From assembly GCF_014192285.1 (NCBI RefSeq), contig NZ_JACHXQ010000007.1, forward strand, positions 62,001 through 126,000: a stretch of DNA of 64,000 bases. Direction: 5' to 3'. Source of the stretch: Halomonas fontilapidosi (GTDB lineage Bacteria > Pseudomonadota > Gammaproteobacteria > Pseudomonadales > Halomonadaceae). Position numbers and translations under genes: made by a program. The notes under the pieces were generated by a model. It was not told the DNA's origin. It did no database searches and saw only the letters and a program-made list of their open reading frames with translations. Below, piece by piece: positions 16,630 to 26,209 of the stretch; position 1 is the stretch's first letter, and each line of letters starts with the position of its first letter.

Positions 16630-16793
16630 GTTGCGGCCTTTCATGGTGTGCCTCGCAGTCTGTTGCCTGGCGGCGAACATACGTCACGCGGGCGACCTGG
16701 CCAAGTCATGGATCGGCTGGTGCATCATTCAAACGTTCGTTACATTGTCGATGTCCGTCGATTCCAACACCATCATGACAAGGAGCATGCCCT

Positions 16794-17441
16794 ATGCTGC
16801 GACGCCCATCGCTTGCCGCCGCCCTCTGCCTGGCCCTGGCTGCCGTTCCGCTTTCTCAGAGTCTGGCCCAGGCGCTGGCATGGGAGGATGAGCTCTTCTC
16901 CCTGCGTCACCGTTGGGAGCGCGTTACCACCGAGGTGGCGCCGGCGCGTCGCGAGGCCGCGCTCGCGTCGCTGGCGGAGGAGAGCGCCGAACTCGCCGAA
17001 TCTCATCCGCAGCAGAGCCGGGTGCTGGTCTGGCGGGGCATCATCCTCGCCTCGCATGCCCGCGAAGCCGGCGGCCTCTCGGCGCTCGGCTCGGCCAAGG
17101 AGGCGCGCAAGGTGCTGGAACGTGCCGTTGAACTTGACCCCGAGGGGCACAACGCTTCCGCCTGGGTCACGCTGGGGGCACTGTACCACCGTGCGCCGGG
17201 CTGGCCGGTGGCCTTTGGCGACGCCGAGACCGCGGACCAGATGTTCCAGCGTGCCCAAGCGATTCGCTCTCAGGGCATCGACGTCAACTATTATTATGCT
17301 GCTTTCCTGCTGGATGAGGGGCGCGACGACGAGGCCCGCGAGCATGCCCGGCGCGCCGTGGAAGGTCAGGCCAGGGAGGCCCGTGTGGCCTCCGATGAGG
17401 CACTGCGCGAGGAGGCGCGGGCGCTGCTCGAGCGGCTCTGA
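16794..17441 (+). CDS. Exported TPR-type helical protein
   Basis: The product has 215 residues with a signal peptide (MLRRPSLAAALCLALAAVP ... LAQA). The mature part is all helical, with repeat-like segments ARKVLERAVELDPEGHNASAW, ADQMFQRAQAIR and DDEAREHARRAVEG, typical of tetratricopeptide repeats. Such proteins are periplasmic scaffolds for protein-protein contacts. The ribosome site AGGAG is 8 bp upstream. No partner can be named from context; it lies between greB (opposite strand) and nudF (same strand, 79 bp downstream). The family is uncharacterised as far as can be seen. Confidence 0.7.
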   Translation: MLRRPSLAAALCLALAAVPLSQSLAQALAWEDELFSLRHRWERVTTEVAPARREAALASLAEESAELAESHPQQSRVLVWRGIILASHAREAGGLSALGSAKEARKVLERAVELDPEGHNASAWVTLGALYHRAPGWPVAFGDAETADQMFQRAQAIRSQGIDVNYYYAAFLLDEGRDDEAREHARRAVEGQAREARVASDEALREEARALLERL

Positions 17442-17520
17442 GGCGCCTCGCTGGGCAGGACGGTTGGCATTCCCGTCCCCGGTAACGATAATGAAGCCTT
17501 TGTGCGACTCGGAGATCCGC

Positions 17521-18171
17521 ATGAGCGAGAACCGCCCGCCCGCAGATGATCAGGATCTGACGCTCTCGCCGCGCTTTACCGCCGTCGATGTGGAACTGGC
17601 CGAGCGCCGCTGCCTGCATCAGGGCTTCTTCCGGCTGGAGGAACTGCATCTACGTCATCGCCTCTTCGAGGGCGGCTGGAGCGCCGAGATGGTGCGCGAG
17701 GTGCACCATCGCTACGACGCCGTGGGCGTGCTGCTCTACGACGTGGAGCGGGACACGGTGGCACTCGTCGAGCAGTTTCGCGCCGGTGCCGTCGACGATC
17801 CCGAATCGCCGTGGAAGGTGGAGGTGGTGGCCGGACTCGTCAAGCAGGGCGAGAGTGCCACCGAGGTGGCGCGCCGTGAGGTGATGGAGGAGGCCGGCTG
17901 CGAAGTGGGCGAGCTGATCGAACTGCACACCTACTACCCGAGCCCCGGTGCCTGCAATGAGCGGGTCACGTTGTTCTGTGGGCTGGTCGACAGCCGTGGG
18001 CTTGGCGGCGTACACGGGCTCGACGAGGAACATGAGGACATCCGCGTGCACGTGTTGCCGTTTACGAGAGCCTGGGAACTCCTGCAGGCCGGGCGACTCG
18101 ACAGTGCCATGTGCCTGATCACCTTCTATTGGCTGATCGGCGAACGCGCATCGTTGCGAGCAAGGAGGTAG
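17521..18171 (+). CDS. nudF: ADP-ribose pyrophosphatase NudF
   Basis: The 216-residue Nudix hydrolase has the complete Nudix box, GLVKQGESATEVARREVMEE plus AG, which binds the catalytic divalent metals. Upstream YDAVGVLLYDVERDTVALVEQFR and downstream YYPSPGACNERVTLF are typical of the ADP-ribose pyrophosphatase subgroup (NudF/AspP). It cleaves ADP-ribose to AMP and ribose 5-phosphate. It is followed at 1 bp by yqiB and then cpdA, the same order as in E. coli. Start 17521 has GGAG 7 bp upstream; an in-frame ATG at 17491 is less likely. Confidence 0.92.
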   Translation: MSENRPPADDQDLTLSPRFTAVDVELAERRCLHQGFFRLEELHLRHRLFEGGWSAEMVREVHHRYDAVGVLLYDVERDTVALVEQFRAGAVDDPESPWKVEVVAGLVKQGESATEVARREVMEEAGCEVGELIELHTYYPSPGACNERVTLFCGLVDSRGLGGVHGLDEEHEDIRVHVLPFTRAWELLQAGRLDSAMCLITFYWLIGERASLRARR

Positions 18172-18172
18172 C

Positions 18173-18619
18173 GTGCCGAGAAACGCCTATGTCACTGACC
18201 TGAAGACCCTGCAGGGCGAGTGCACGGCCAACTTCATCCGCCTGACGCGGCTGCTGGGCGACCTCGAAGTCGGCGAGACGCGCGAGGTCGAGCTGTTCAA
18301 CCAGGGGCGTCGCCTGGGGGCCCTGTGCCTAAAGCTCCAGGAGCGAGCGCCCTATACCAGCGTGGTACGCGTTTCCCAACGGGGTATCCTCGATTCGCTG
18401 ATCGATACGCCGCGCATGCGCGTGCACCTCTACCACGACGTGCGCATGGCCGAGGTCACCGACTTCCAGCAGCAGCGCCATTTCGACGGTCGCTATCGCT
18501 ACCCTAATTCGCGCATGCATCAGCCCGACGAGAAGCTGCAGCTCAACCGTTTCCTCGGCGAATGGCTGGATCATGGTCTGGCCCACGGCCATTCTCTCCA
18601 CTTGCCCCAATTGCCTTGA
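18173..18619 (+). CDS. yqiB: YqiB family protein (DUF1249)
   Basis: The product has 148 residues and a GTG start immediately after the nudF stop. Recognisable family features are the N-terminal YVTDLKTLQGECTANFIRL, then the central RAPYTSVVRVSQ and MRVHLYHDVRMAEVTDFQ, and PNSRMHQPDEKLQLNRFLGEWL at the C-terminus. The molecular function is unknown. Its fixed position between nudF and cpdA in gammaproteobacteria suggests a related regulatory or housekeeping role. Confidence 0.88.
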   Translation: MPRNAYVTDLKTLQGECTANFIRLTRLLGDLEVGETREVELFNQGRRLGALCLKLQERAPYTSVVRVSQRGILDSLIDTPRMRVHLYHDVRMAEVTDFQQQRHFDGRYRYPNSRMHQPDEKLQLNRFLGEWLDHGLAHGHSLHLPQLP

Positions 18620-18635
18620 CGAGAAGGCTGCCCTG

Positions 18636-19370
18636 ATGCGCCTGGTCCAGATCTCCGACTGCCACCTCCAGGCCGACCCCAGCGCTCGTGCGCGGACGGG
18701 GTTTCCGCTGCGCCAGCTGGAGGCCGTGATCGACGCAGTGAACCGGGCACGGCCGGCGCGGGTGCTGGTGACCGGCGACATCAGCCAGGACGAGACGGCG
18801 GCGACCTATCGGCTGGCGAAACAGGCACTGTCACGCCTTGATGCGCCCTGGTTCTGGCTCCCCGGCAATCATGATCGGCCGGCGCTGATGGCCGAGTGCC
18901 GCGCGCTGCATGACGAACTGGATCTGGGACGCTGGCGGGCGCTGCTGCTGAATACCCACGTCACTGGCCAGCCTCACGGCGAACTGGGTGAGCAGGCCCT
19001 GGCCGCGCTGACCGAGCGCCTCGCGGCCGACGCCAGGCCGACCCTGCTGGCCATGCATCATCCGCCGTTGCCCGTCGGAACGGCCTGGCTTGATGAGATC
19101 GGCCTGGTCGACGGCGAGGCTTTCTGGCGAGTCGTCGCCCCACACCGCCAGGTTCGCGCGGTGTTCTTCGGTCACGTCCATCAGGCCTTCCAGGGCGTTC
19201 GCTACCTTAAGGAGGGCGAGGTGCCGGTCTACGGCTGTCCCGCCACCATCGACCAGTTCCTGCCCGGGGCGGTGAACTTCGCCCTCGACGAGCTTGCGCC
19301 TCCCGGCTATCGCATCATTGAACTAAGCGACGGCGATCTGGACACCTGGGTGGAGCGCGTCGACCTCTGA
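18636..19370 (+). CDS. cpdA: 3',5'-cyclic-AMP phosphodiesterase CpdA
   Basis: The 244-residue protein has the class III phosphodiesterase metal motifs in order: DCH in ISDCHL, GDIS, GNHDR, HHPP and GHVHQ. The N-terminal MRLVQISDCHL and the overall length match CpdA, which hydrolyses cAMP and so tunes CRP-dependent gene expression. The start at 18636 has GAAGG about 8 bp upstream; the longer frame back into yqiB lacks a ribosome site. It is the last gene of the nudF-yqiB-cpdA operon here. In E. coli yqiA and parE follow directly, but here they lie 8.5 kb further on. Confidence 0.9.
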   Translation: MRLVQISDCHLQADPSARARTGFPLRQLEAVIDAVNRARPARVLVTGDISQDETAATYRLAKQALSRLDAPWFWLPGNHDRPALMAECRALHDELDLGRWRALLLNTHVTGQPHGELGEQALAALTERLAADARPTLLAMHHPPLPVGTAWLDEIGLVDGEAFWRVVAPHRQVRAVFFGHVHQAFQGVRYLKEGEVPVYGCPATIDQFLPGAVNFALDELAPPGYRIIELSDGDLDTWVERVDL

Positions 19371-19492
19371 TGCGCAAATAGCCAAAATGGCTATAAAAAG
19401 ATAGTTATTAATTCTTTTGGGTTATTATCAGCTCGGCGTTACCCTGATCCGCATGATCTCTCCCGCCCAACGTCATGCGAGGTAGCCGGGCC
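19371..19492. promoter_or_regulatory. AT-rich control region upstream of cysDN
   Basis: This stretch is far richer in A and T than its surroundings between 19376 and 19430. It holds a 6-bp hairpin (TAGCCA-AAA-TGGCTA, 19379-19393), a TTATTA-rich segment and TTATTATC near 19424 that could act as a -10. CysB-activated promoters are typically AT-rich like this, so sulfur-responsive control of cysDN is inferred. Confidence 0.4.
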
Positions 19493-20455
19493 ATGAGCAG
19501 TCTTCACGCACCCTCCCGCGATAGCGCCGTCGAGGCCGCGCTGGCCCCGTCGCCCCAGCGTCAGACCCATCTTCAGCAGCTCGAGGCGGAGTCGATCCAC
19601 ATCATCCGCGAGGTGGTGGCGGAGTTCGCCAACCCGGTGATGCTCTACTCCATCGGCAAGGACTCCTCGGTGATGCTGCACCTGGCGCGCAAGGCCTTCT
19701 ATCCCGGGCCGCCGCCCTTCCCGCTGATGCACGTCAACACCACCTGGAAGTTCCGCGAGATGATCGAGTTCCGCGATCACATGGCCGCGAAATCCGGCAT
19801 GGAGTTGATCGAGCACATCAACGAGGAGGGGCGTGCCGCCGGCATCAACCCCTTCGAGCATGGCTCAAGCGGTTATACCGACGTGATGAAGACCCAGTCG
19901 CTCAAGCAGGCGCTGGACAAGTATGGCTTCGATGCCGCTTTCGGTGGGGCGCGCCGCGACGAGGAGGCCAGCCGCGCCAAGGAGCGCGTGTTCTCCTTCC
20001 GCGACCGGCACCACCGCTGGGATCCCAAGAACCAGCGGCCGGAGCTGTGGAATCTCTACAACGCCCGGGTCAACAAGGGCGAGTCGATCCGCGCCTTCCC
20101 GCTCTCCAACTGGACCGAGCTCGACATCTGGCAGTACATCCACCTCGAGGGCATTCCCATCGTGCCGCTCTACTACGCTGCGCCGCGTCCGGTGGTCGAG
20201 CGCGACGGCATGCTGATCATGGTCGACGACGAGCGGATGCCGCTGGCCGAGGACGAAGTGCCCGAGGAGAAGTGGGTGCGCTTCCGCACCCTGGGCTGCT
20301 ACCCGCTGACCGGCGCCGTGGAGTCGCGGGCGGATACCCTGCCCGAGATCATCCAGGAGATGCTGCTGACGCGCACGTCTGAGCGCAGCGGCCGCGCCAT
20401 CGACCACGACCAGGCCGGCTCCATGGAGAAGAAGAAGCGCGAGGGCTATTTCTGA
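19493..20455 (+). CDS. cysD: Sulfate adenylyltransferase subunit 2 CysD
   Basis: The 320-residue protein has the PP-loop ATP-pyrophosphatase motif [18 protein letters not shown], followed by [31 protein letters not shown] and the C-terminal [12 protein letters not shown]. With CysN it makes adenosine 5'-phosphosulfate from sulfate and ATP in assimilatory sulfate reduction. The start at 19493 is chosen from the GAGG 10 bp upstream and the usual N-terminal length; an in-frame ATG at 19475 is possible. It overlaps cysN by one base (TGATG). Confidence 0.95.
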   Translation: MSSLHAPSRDSAVEAALAPSPQRQTHLQQLEAESIHIIREVVAEFANPVMLYSIGKDSSVMLHLARKAFYPGPPPFPLMHVNTTWKFREMIEFRDHMAAKSGMELIEHINEEGRAAGINPFEHGSSGYTDVMKTQSLKQALDKYGFDAAFGGARRDEEASRAKERVFSFRDRHHRWDPKNQRPELWNLYNARVNKGESIRAFPLSNWTELDIWQYIHLEGIPIVPLYYAAPRPVVERDGMLIMVDDERMPLAEDEVPEEKWVRFRTLGCYPLTGAVESRADTLPEIIQEMLLTRTSERSGRAIDHDQAGSMEKKKREGYF

Positions 20456-21894
20456 TGTCACACCAGTCCAACCTGATCGCCGACAACATCGAGCAGTACC
20501 TGCACGAGCACGAGAACAAGGACCTGCTGCGCTTCATCACCTGCGGCAGCGTCGATGACGGCAAGTCGACCCTGATCGGCCGGCTGCTGCACGATTCCAA
20601 GATGATCTTTGACGACCAGCTGGCGGCGATCACCCAGGCCTCGAAGAAGAGCGGCACCACCGGCGAGGCGGTGGACCTGGCGCTGCTGGTGGATGGCCTG
20701 CAGTCCGAGCGGGAGCAGGGCATCACCATCGACGTCGCCTACCGCTTCTTCTCCACCGACAAGCGCAAGTTCATCATCGCTGACACCCCGGGCCATGAGC
20801 AGTACACCCGCAACATGGCCACCGGCGCCTCCACGGCGAGTCTGGCGATCATCCTGATTGATGCGCGCTACGGCGTTCAAACGCAAACCCGACGGCACAG
20901 CTTCATCGCCGACCTGCTGGGCATCCAGCACCTGGTGATCGCGGTCAACAAGATGGACCTGGTGGGCTTCGACCAGGCGCGCTTCGAGGAGATCGTCGCC
21001 GACTATCGCGACTTCGCCGGGCAACTGGCCGCGCCGGACATCCACTTTGTGCCGCTCTCGGCGCTCGAGGGCGACAACGTGGTCAACCGCAGCGAGCGCA
21101 TGCCCTGGTATTCAGTCGATGGAGAACCAGGACCGCCGCTGCTCGAGCTGCTGGAAGGCATCGAGGTCAGTCGCGATCGCAACCTGACCGACCTCCGCCT
21201 GCCGGTTCAATACGTCAACCGTCCCGACCTGGACTTCCGGGGTTATGCCGGCACTCTCGAGGCGGGGATCCTGCGCCCGGGCCAGGCGATCAAGGTGCTG
21301 CCCTCCGGCAAGGCATCGACCGTGGAGCGTATCGTCACCTTCGACGGCGACCTGGAAGCCGCCTGGCCGGGTCAGGCGATTACCGTGACCCTGGAAGACG
21401 AGATCGATGTCTCGCGGGGTGACTGGATCGTCGCCGCCGATGCCGAGGTGGCCATGGCCGATGCCTTCGAGGCCGATATCGTCTGGATGCACGACGAGGC
21501 GCTCGCCCCCGGACGCCAGGTCGACATCCGCCTGGCCGGGCGCTCCGTGTCGGGGCAGGTCGGCGAGATTCTCCACCAGGTGGACGTCAACAGCCTGGAG
21601 CGCCATCCGGCCGAGCATCTCGAGCTCAACGCCATTGCCCGCTGTCGGGTCGAGCTGACCGCCGAGGTGCCGCTGGATGACTACGGCACGAGCCCGGGCA
21701 CCGGCAGCTTCATCGTCATCGACCGGCTCTCCAACGTCACGGTGGGCGCGGGGATGATCCGCGGGGTCGCGCGCGGGAGTGACCGAGCGGCGGGCGAGGT
21801 GGACTGGGCCGGCTTCGAGCTGGAGCTCAACGCCCTGGTGCGCAAGTACTTCCCCCACTGGGAGGCGAAGGATATCCGCGAGCTGCTCAAGTAG
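20455..21894 (+). CDS. cysN: Sulfate adenylyltransferase GTPase subunit CysN
   Basis: The 479-residue translation-factor-like GTPase has G1 [15 protein letters not shown], the switch region [32 protein letters not shown] and NKMDLV. It then has beta-barrel domains II and III. GTP hydrolysis drives the unfavourable adenylation of sulfate by CysD. The protein ends at the normal CysN boundary and lacks a fused CysC (APS kinase), so the next step must be encoded elsewhere. A terminator follows at 21916. Confidence 0.95.
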   Translation: MSHQSNLIADNIEQYLHEHENKDLLRFITCGSVDDGKSTLIGRLLHDSKMIFDDQLAAITQASKKSGTTGEAVDLALLVDGLQSEREQGITIDVAYRFFSTDKRKFIIADTPGHEQYTRNMATGASTASLAIILIDARYGVQTQTRRHSFIADLLGIQHLVIAVNKMDLVGFDQARFEEIVADYRDFAGQLAAPDIHFVPLSALEGDNVVNRSERMPWYSVDGEPGPPLLELLEGIEVSRDRNLTDLRLPVQYVNRPDLDFRGYAGTLEAGILRPGQAIKVLPSGKASTVERIVTFDGDLEAAWPGQAITVTLEDEIDVSRGDWIVAADAEVAMADAFEADIVWMHDEALAPGRQVDIRLAGRSVSGQVGEILHQVDVNSLERHPAEHLELNAIARCRVELTAEVPLDDYGTSPGTGSFIVIDRLSNVTVGAGMIRGVARGSDRAAGEVDWAGFELELNALVRKYFPHWEAKDIRELLK

Positions 21895-21915
21895 GCCGGC
21901 TTCAATAAGGCCGTC

Positions 21916-21948
21916 AACGAGCCCGGCGACCTCTTCGCCGGGCTCGTT
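21916..21948 (+). terminator. Terminator of the cysDN operon
   Basis: A 13-bp perfect stem (AACGAGCCCGGCG and its complement) with a 7-nt loop lies 22 bp after the cysN stop and is followed by GTGGTTTT. Confidence 0.8.
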
Positions 21949-22036
21949 GTGGTTTTGGGGCAAGACGTTCACCGATGAGGAAACCGGCTCTGGTAGGCTA
22001 GGTCCAATGACCTAACCCTCCCCGGAGCCTGCCCCG

Positions 22037-22714
22037 ATGATCATTGTCCTGGCAATCGGCCTGCTGCTGGCCCTCTTCCTGCTGCCCAACATCTGGGCCA
22101 AGTGGGTGCTGGCGCGCCACGCCCGTGGGCGCGAGGAGTATCCCGGCACCGGAGGCGAGCTTGCTGACCATCTGATCCGGCGTCTCGGGCTCGAGGGCGT
22201 CCGGGTGGAGATGACCGACCAGGGCGATCACTATGATCCCGAGGCGCGTCGTGTGCGCCTCTCCCCCGACAATTACCAGGGCCGCTCGCTGACCGCCGTG
22301 ACGGTGGCAGCTCACGAGGTGGGGCACGCCATTCAGCACCATCAGGGCTACGCGCCGCTGATCGCTCGGGCACGCATGGTAGGCGTGGCCCAGAAGGCCG
22401 AGAAGGTCGGGGCGCTGCTGATGATGGCCGCGCCCTTCCTGTTCGTGCTGACCCGCCTACCGGGCGGACTGGCTATCGTGGTGGCGGCCGCGGTGATCAG
22501 CTTCGGCACCGCGGCGCTGGTGCATCTGGTGACCCTGCCGGTGGAGTTCGATGCCAGCTTCCAGCGGGCCCTGCCGCTGTTGAAGGAGTACATCCCGGCC
22601 CGCGATATGGCGGGCGCCCGCCATGTGCTCACCGCCTGTGCCTTCACCTATGTGGCGGCCTCCCTGGCCAGCATTCTCAACCTGGGCCGCTGGCTGGTGA
22701 TCCTGCGGCGCTAG
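22037..22714 (+). CDS. YugP-family membrane zinc metallopeptidase
   Basis: The 225-residue protein has an N-terminal membrane segment (IIVLAIGLLLALFLLP), a zinc-binding HEVGH motif (VAAHEVGHAIQHH) at about residue 97, and two or three more hydrophobic segments (LLMMAAPFLFVL; AIVVAAAVISFGTAALVHL; AASLASILNL). VEFDAS after the third segment supplies the likely third zinc ligand. This layout matches the YugP-like neutral zinc metallopeptidases. It is an integral membrane protease of unknown substrate, perhaps in envelope quality control. It is preceded by the cysDN terminator and is probably transcribed on its own. Confidence 0.8.
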   Translation: MIIVLAIGLLLALFLLPNIWAKWVLARHARGREEYPGTGGELADHLIRRLGLEGVRVEMTDQGDHYDPEARRVRLSPDNYQGRSLTAVTVAAHEVGHAIQHHQGYAPLIARARMVGVAQKAEKVGALLMMAAPFLFVLTRLPGGLAIVVAAAVISFGTAALVHLVTLPVEFDASFQRALPLLKEYIPARDMAGARHVLTACAFTYVAASLASILNLGRWLVILRR

Positions 22715-22792
22715 GCCGCATCCGCAGCTGAGGCACTTTGACCTGGAGCATCTGAGCATGAACGGCAAATTTCGATCGGTCTGCCTGACGGG

Positions 22793-23923
22793 GTGGCGCG
22801 GGTGAAGCAGGCATTTCGACAGGCTGTTCTGTTTGTGAAGCGGCTGGTGGGCGTTGTGGCCAGGCCGATGAAGCGCGACCACGGCTTCGGCGGGCTCACC
22901 GTGACGCCCTATCGGGGATACGGCTCGCATCGAGAAGCCTTCCTCATGGGCCGCGTGTTTCATCAGGCGCGACTGGGCAAGCGGATACCTCGCCGCGGCT
23001 TTCTGCGCGACCTGGCCGACGTGGTGAGGCGCATCGCCCGTCGCGGCGTGGCCGGCGCCCATGTCGAGATCTGTCTGGCCGGGAGTTGCATTACCGTGAC
23101 CACCGACCGCGACGGCTACTTCGACGCCCACCTGCCGCTCGATGCCTCGCTGCCCCACGATCGTTGCTGGCATCATGCCAGATTGAAGGTGTCGGCTGGC
23201 CATCAGGCGCCCGTTCGCACCCGCGTGGAGGTCTATATCCCGCCCCCGGAGACTGACCTGCTGGTGATCAGCGATATCGACGATACGGTGATGTACACCG
23301 GTGTGGCCGACAAGTTGCGGATGCTCTACCGGCTCTTCATCGAGAAGCCCCACAAGCGCACGGCCTTTCCCGGCGTGGCCTCGCTGTATCAGGCGCTGCA
23401 CCGCGGCGCTGATGACCGGGGCGAACGTCCCATCCTCTATGTGTCGCGGGGGCCGTGGGCGATCTACGAGATGCTGGAGACCTTCTTCCAGCTCAATCGC
23501 ATTCCGGTTGGACCGATCCTGTTCCTGCGCGAGTGGGGCATCTCGGCGCGCCATCCGTGGCCGCGCCGGGCCGAGGATCACAAGCAGCGAATGATCAGCC
23601 GCATGCTGGCGCTGTTCGAGGGAGTACCCTGTGTCCTGATCGGTGACAGCGGCCAGCACGACCCCGAAATCTACACCCACATCGTCGAGGCCCACCCCGG
23701 CCGCATCGAGGCGATCTATATCCGTCGCGTGGACCAGCGAGAGGATCGACAGCGCGACATTCAGCGGTTATGCGACCAGATCCGCCACACCCGCTGCGAG
23801 CTGGTGCTGGCGCCCGACAGCGTACTGATGGCGGAGCATGCCCAGGCGCGCGGCTTTATCTCCCTGCATGGGCTGGCCGCCGTACGGCGTGATGTGGCCG
23901 CCGTGCGCAACGATCCGTCCTGA
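22793..23923 (+). CDS. App1-like phosphatase-domain protein (DUF2183)
   Basis: The 376-residue protein has the App1 catalytic motif SDIDDTVMYTG (DxDxT, HAD-like phosphatase) around residue 160. It is followed by YVSRGPWAIYEML and IGDSGQHDPEIY, which carry the remaining HAD-type residues. Yeast App1 is a Mg-dependent phosphatidate phosphatase; bacterial relatives are presumed to act on phospholipid-type substrates. The start is uncertain: GTG at 22793 or 22802. A short frame starting at ATG 22758 overlaps the region but ends after 15 codons and is probably not expressed. Confidence 0.75.
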   Translation: MARVKQAFRQAVLFVKRLVGVVARPMKRDHGFGGLTVTPYRGYGSHREAFLMGRVFHQARLGKRIPRRGFLRDLADVVRRIARRGVAGAHVEICLAGSCITVTTDRDGYFDAHLPLDASLPHDRCWHHARLKVSAGHQAPVRTRVEVYIPPPETDLLVISDIDDTVMYTGVADKLRMLYRLFIEKPHKRTAFPGVASLYQALHRGADDRGERPILYVSRGPWAIYEMLETFFQLNRIPVGPILFLREWGISARHPWPRRAEDHKQRMISRMLALFEGVPCVLIGDSGQHDPEIYTHIVEAHPGRIEAIYIRRVDQREDRQRDIQRLCDQIRHTRCELVLAPDSVLMAEHAQARGFISLHGLAAVRRDVAAVRNDPS

Positions 23924-23948
23924 TCGTCGCGGCCTTTGCCCACTCGGC

Positions 23949-24185
23949 TCAGGAAGGGGGCTCGTTATATTTGGTGGGTCGGCGGCGGGCGGAGACATAG
24001 AGCACGATGCTCAGTATGCCGATACCGATCATGATCCAGCCGGCGTTGGAGGCCATCTGAGGATTGCCACGGCTCAGGCCGATGACGATCGCGGTACCGA
24101 ACAGCAGGCTATAGATCGCCATGATCAACAGAATAAACAGGCTCTTGCGCTGCTCTTTCTTGATCACGGTCTTGGGGTCCGGCAT
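23949..24185 (-). CDS. Small inner-membrane protein with two transmembrane helices
   Basis: The product has 78 residues. The start at 24185 is fixed by AGGAGG 5 bp upstream. A charged N-terminus (PDPKTVIKKEQRK) leads into two membrane helices (LFILLIMAIYSLLFGTAIVI and the GWIMIGIGILSIVLYVSA region), joined by a short loop, with a basic tail. It is not a recognised family. It converges with the App1-like gene, so it is a separate unit. Confidence 0.65.
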   Translation of the reverse strand: MPDPKTVIKKEQRKSLFILLIMAIYSLLFGTAIVIGLSRGNPQMASNAGWIMIGIGILSIVLYVSARRRPTKYNEPPS

Positions 24186-24372
24186 GAAGGCCTCCTGACG
24201 CATTGCTGAAAAACGAGTGTCGGCGACGCCCAAAGGCGGCTTTGGCACCCTGCTGTTCCTCAGTATAGAACCCAACGGGCCGGCATCAATCCCAGCCCGC
24301 CATAGCGCTGTAGCGCCTTAGCGGCATTGCCACGGTGGCTGGCGGCCAGGCCGGCCACGTGGACGGCGGGCA

Positions 24373-25365
24373 TCACCTTGGCCGGTTGGCGATGATCACC
24401 GCGCGCCGCGGCGCGGGGTAGCCTTCCCGGGTTCGCGTCGGGTCGTCGGGGTCGAGGAAGTCGGCCAGCGACTGGAAGGTCATCCACTCGGTGGCACGCT
24501 GCTCCTGCGTGGTGGTTATCGCCTCGTCCACCACCCGTACGTTGATCAGCCCGCAGCGCTCGAGCCATTGGCAGAGCGCGGCCGAGGAGGGCAGGAAGTA
24601 GACGTTGGGCATGGCGGCGTAGCGGCTGCCCGGCAGCAGTACCGTGGTGGCGTCGCCCTCCACCACCAGGGTCTCCAGCACCAGCTCGCCGCCGGGGCGC
24701 AGGGCCTCCTTGAGCTGCTGGATATGCTCCAGGGGCGAGGGGCGGTGATAGAGCACGCCCATGGAGAACACCGTGTCGAAGACGCCGAGCGACTCGGGCA
24801 CCGCCTCGATGCCCACCGGCAGGAAGTTGGTGCGTCCGCCGTCGGCATCGCCGACGAAGTGGCGCACCGCCCGGAACTGCCAGAAGAAGCGCGGCGAGGG
24901 GTCAATCACCAGCACAAAGTCCGCCCCTTGGCCGGCCATGCGCCAGGCGTGATAGCCGTTGCCGCCGCCCACGTCGAGCACGCGGCGTTCGTTCAGCGGC
25001 GCCAGGTGCGGTGCCAGGCGCTGCCACTTCCAGTCCGAGCGCCATTCGGTGTCGATAGTGATACCGCCGAGCCGGTAGGGCCCCTTGCGCCAGGGGGCGA
25101 GCTTGCCCAGCAGGGCCTGGCACTGACGACGTCGACTGTCGTTGAGGTCCATATCGACCGAGACGGTATCGGCATTCAGCTCCACGCGCCTGTCGGCCGG
25201 CAGGGCAGGGAGCTTGGCCACGGCCTTTTCCCAGGCCGGCAGGTCACCGTAGCGCTGACGATCCAGGCCACGCGCCAGCTGGTCGGGAAGCCGGGCCAGC
25301 CAGGTGTCGAGGCCCTGGTCGAGGAAGGCCTGGTAAAGGTCGCGATGTTCCGGTGCGATCGGCAC
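24373..25365 (-). CDS. cmoB: tRNA carboxymethyluridine synthase CmoB
   Basis: The 330-residue protein follows CmoB closely: LNADTVSVD, the ligand-binding APWRKGPYRLGGITIDTEWRS region, the SAM/Cx-SAM site RVLDVGGGNGYHAWRM, and VFSMGVLYHRPSPLEHI with GELVLETLVV. CmoB transfers a carboxymethyl group from carboxy-SAM to 5-hydroxyuridine-34, giving cmo5U. It is 12 bp downstream of cmoA, which makes the carboxy-SAM. cmoM, the next enzyme, is also in the window. Confidence 0.93.
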   Translation of the reverse strand: MPIAPEHRDLYQAFLDQGLDTWLARLPDQLARGLDRQRYGDLPAWEKAVAKLPALPADRRVELNADTVSVDMDLNDSRRRQCQALLGKLAPWRKGPYRLGGITIDTEWRSDWKWQRLAPHLAPLNERRVLDVGGGNGYHAWRMAGQGADFVLVIDPSPRFFWQFRAVRHFVGDADGGRTNFLPVGIEAVPESLGVFDTVFSMGVLYHRPSPLEHIQQLKEALRPGGELVLETLVVEGDATTVLLPGSRYAAMPNVYFLPSSAALCQWLERCGLINVRVVDEAITTTQEQRATEWMTFQSLADFLDPDDPTRTREGYPAPRRAVIIANRPR

Positions 25366-25377
25366 GAGGGCTCCTTG

Positions 25378-26124
25378 TTAGCGGCAGTCCTTGAAGGCAA
25401 TCAGCGACGCAAAGTTGAGGAATTGGAACCAGGTATGGATGCGGGCAAAGCCGGCCCGGGCCAGGCGCTCGTGATGGCCTTCCAGGGTGTCGGGAATCAG
25501 CACGTTCTCCAGGGCGGTGCGCTTCTGGCTGATCTCCATCTCGCTGTAGCCGTTGGCGCGCTTGAAGTCGTGGTAGCGCTCCACCAGCCAGGCGTTCTCC
25601 TGTTCGTCGGCGGCCTTGACCTTTTCCGAGAGCACCAGCACGCCGCCGGGTTCCAGCGCCTGGTAAAGCCGCTGGATTACCGCATCACGGTCCTCGGGAG
25701 CGAGGAACTGCAGGGTGAAGTTGAGCACGATCATCCCGGCGGGGGCGTACTCCAGGGTGCGGATGTCGCCCTCGATGACCTCCATGGCATGGTCGGGGCA
25801 CTCCTCCGTCAGGGTCTCCCGGGCGCGGGCCACCATGGCCGGGGAGAGGTCCACGCCGATATAGCGGAAGGCCGCCGGCGACAGCGTCCCCGCCAGCGCC
25901 AGGCCGGTGGCGCCCAGCGAGCAGCCCAGGTCGTAGACGCGCGCCCCGTGGCGCAGGTGGCGGGCGGCAATCAGCCCCAGCATGCCGAGAATCTGGCCGT
26001 AGCCGGGCACCGAGCGGCGTATCATGTCGGGAAAGCAGGCGACGACTCGTTCGTCGAAGGAGAAGCGCGCCACCCGGTCCAGGGGTGTCGAAAAGATCGC
26101 GTCACGGTAAGATGCGTCACTCAT
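25378..26124 (-). CDS. cmoA: Carboxy-SAM synthase CmoA
   Basis: The 248-residue protein has the CmoA signature: [20 protein letters not shown] at the N-terminus, [18 protein letters not shown], the SAM loop [31 protein letters not shown] and a C-terminal [14 protein letters not shown]. It converts SAM and prephenate into carboxy-S-adenosylmethionine, used only by CmoB. The start at 26124 agrees with the usual N-terminus, though no strong ribosome site precedes it. It is transcribed with cmoB and diverges from pgi. Confidence 0.94.
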   Translation of the reverse strand: MSDASYRDAIFSTPLDRVARFSFDERVVACFPDMIRRSVPGYGQILGMLGLIAARHLRHGARVYDLGCSLGATGLALAGTLSPAAFRYIGVDLSPAMVARARETLTEECPDHAMEVIEGDIRTLEYAPAGMIVLNFTLQFLAPEDRDAVIQRLYQALEPGGVLVLSEKVKAADEQENAWLVERYHDFKRANGYSEMEISQKRTALENVLIPDTLEGHHERLARAGFARIHTWFQFLNFASLIAFKDCR

Positions 26125-26209
26125 GGAACTGGCCGGATAGGATGAGAAAGGGCCCACATTCTACGCCTCGCTCACGCCGGCTGCACGACAGGACGTCCAG
26201 GAGGAAGCG

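Noticed and set aside
22758-22805. 15-codon frame MNGKFRS before the App1-like gene
   Set aside because: No clear ribosome site or conservation; it overlaps the likely start of the App1-like gene.
24260-24372. Possible small gene downstream of cmoB
   Set aside because: Only a continuation of a shadow frame; the stretch has GC hairpins and no ribosome site.
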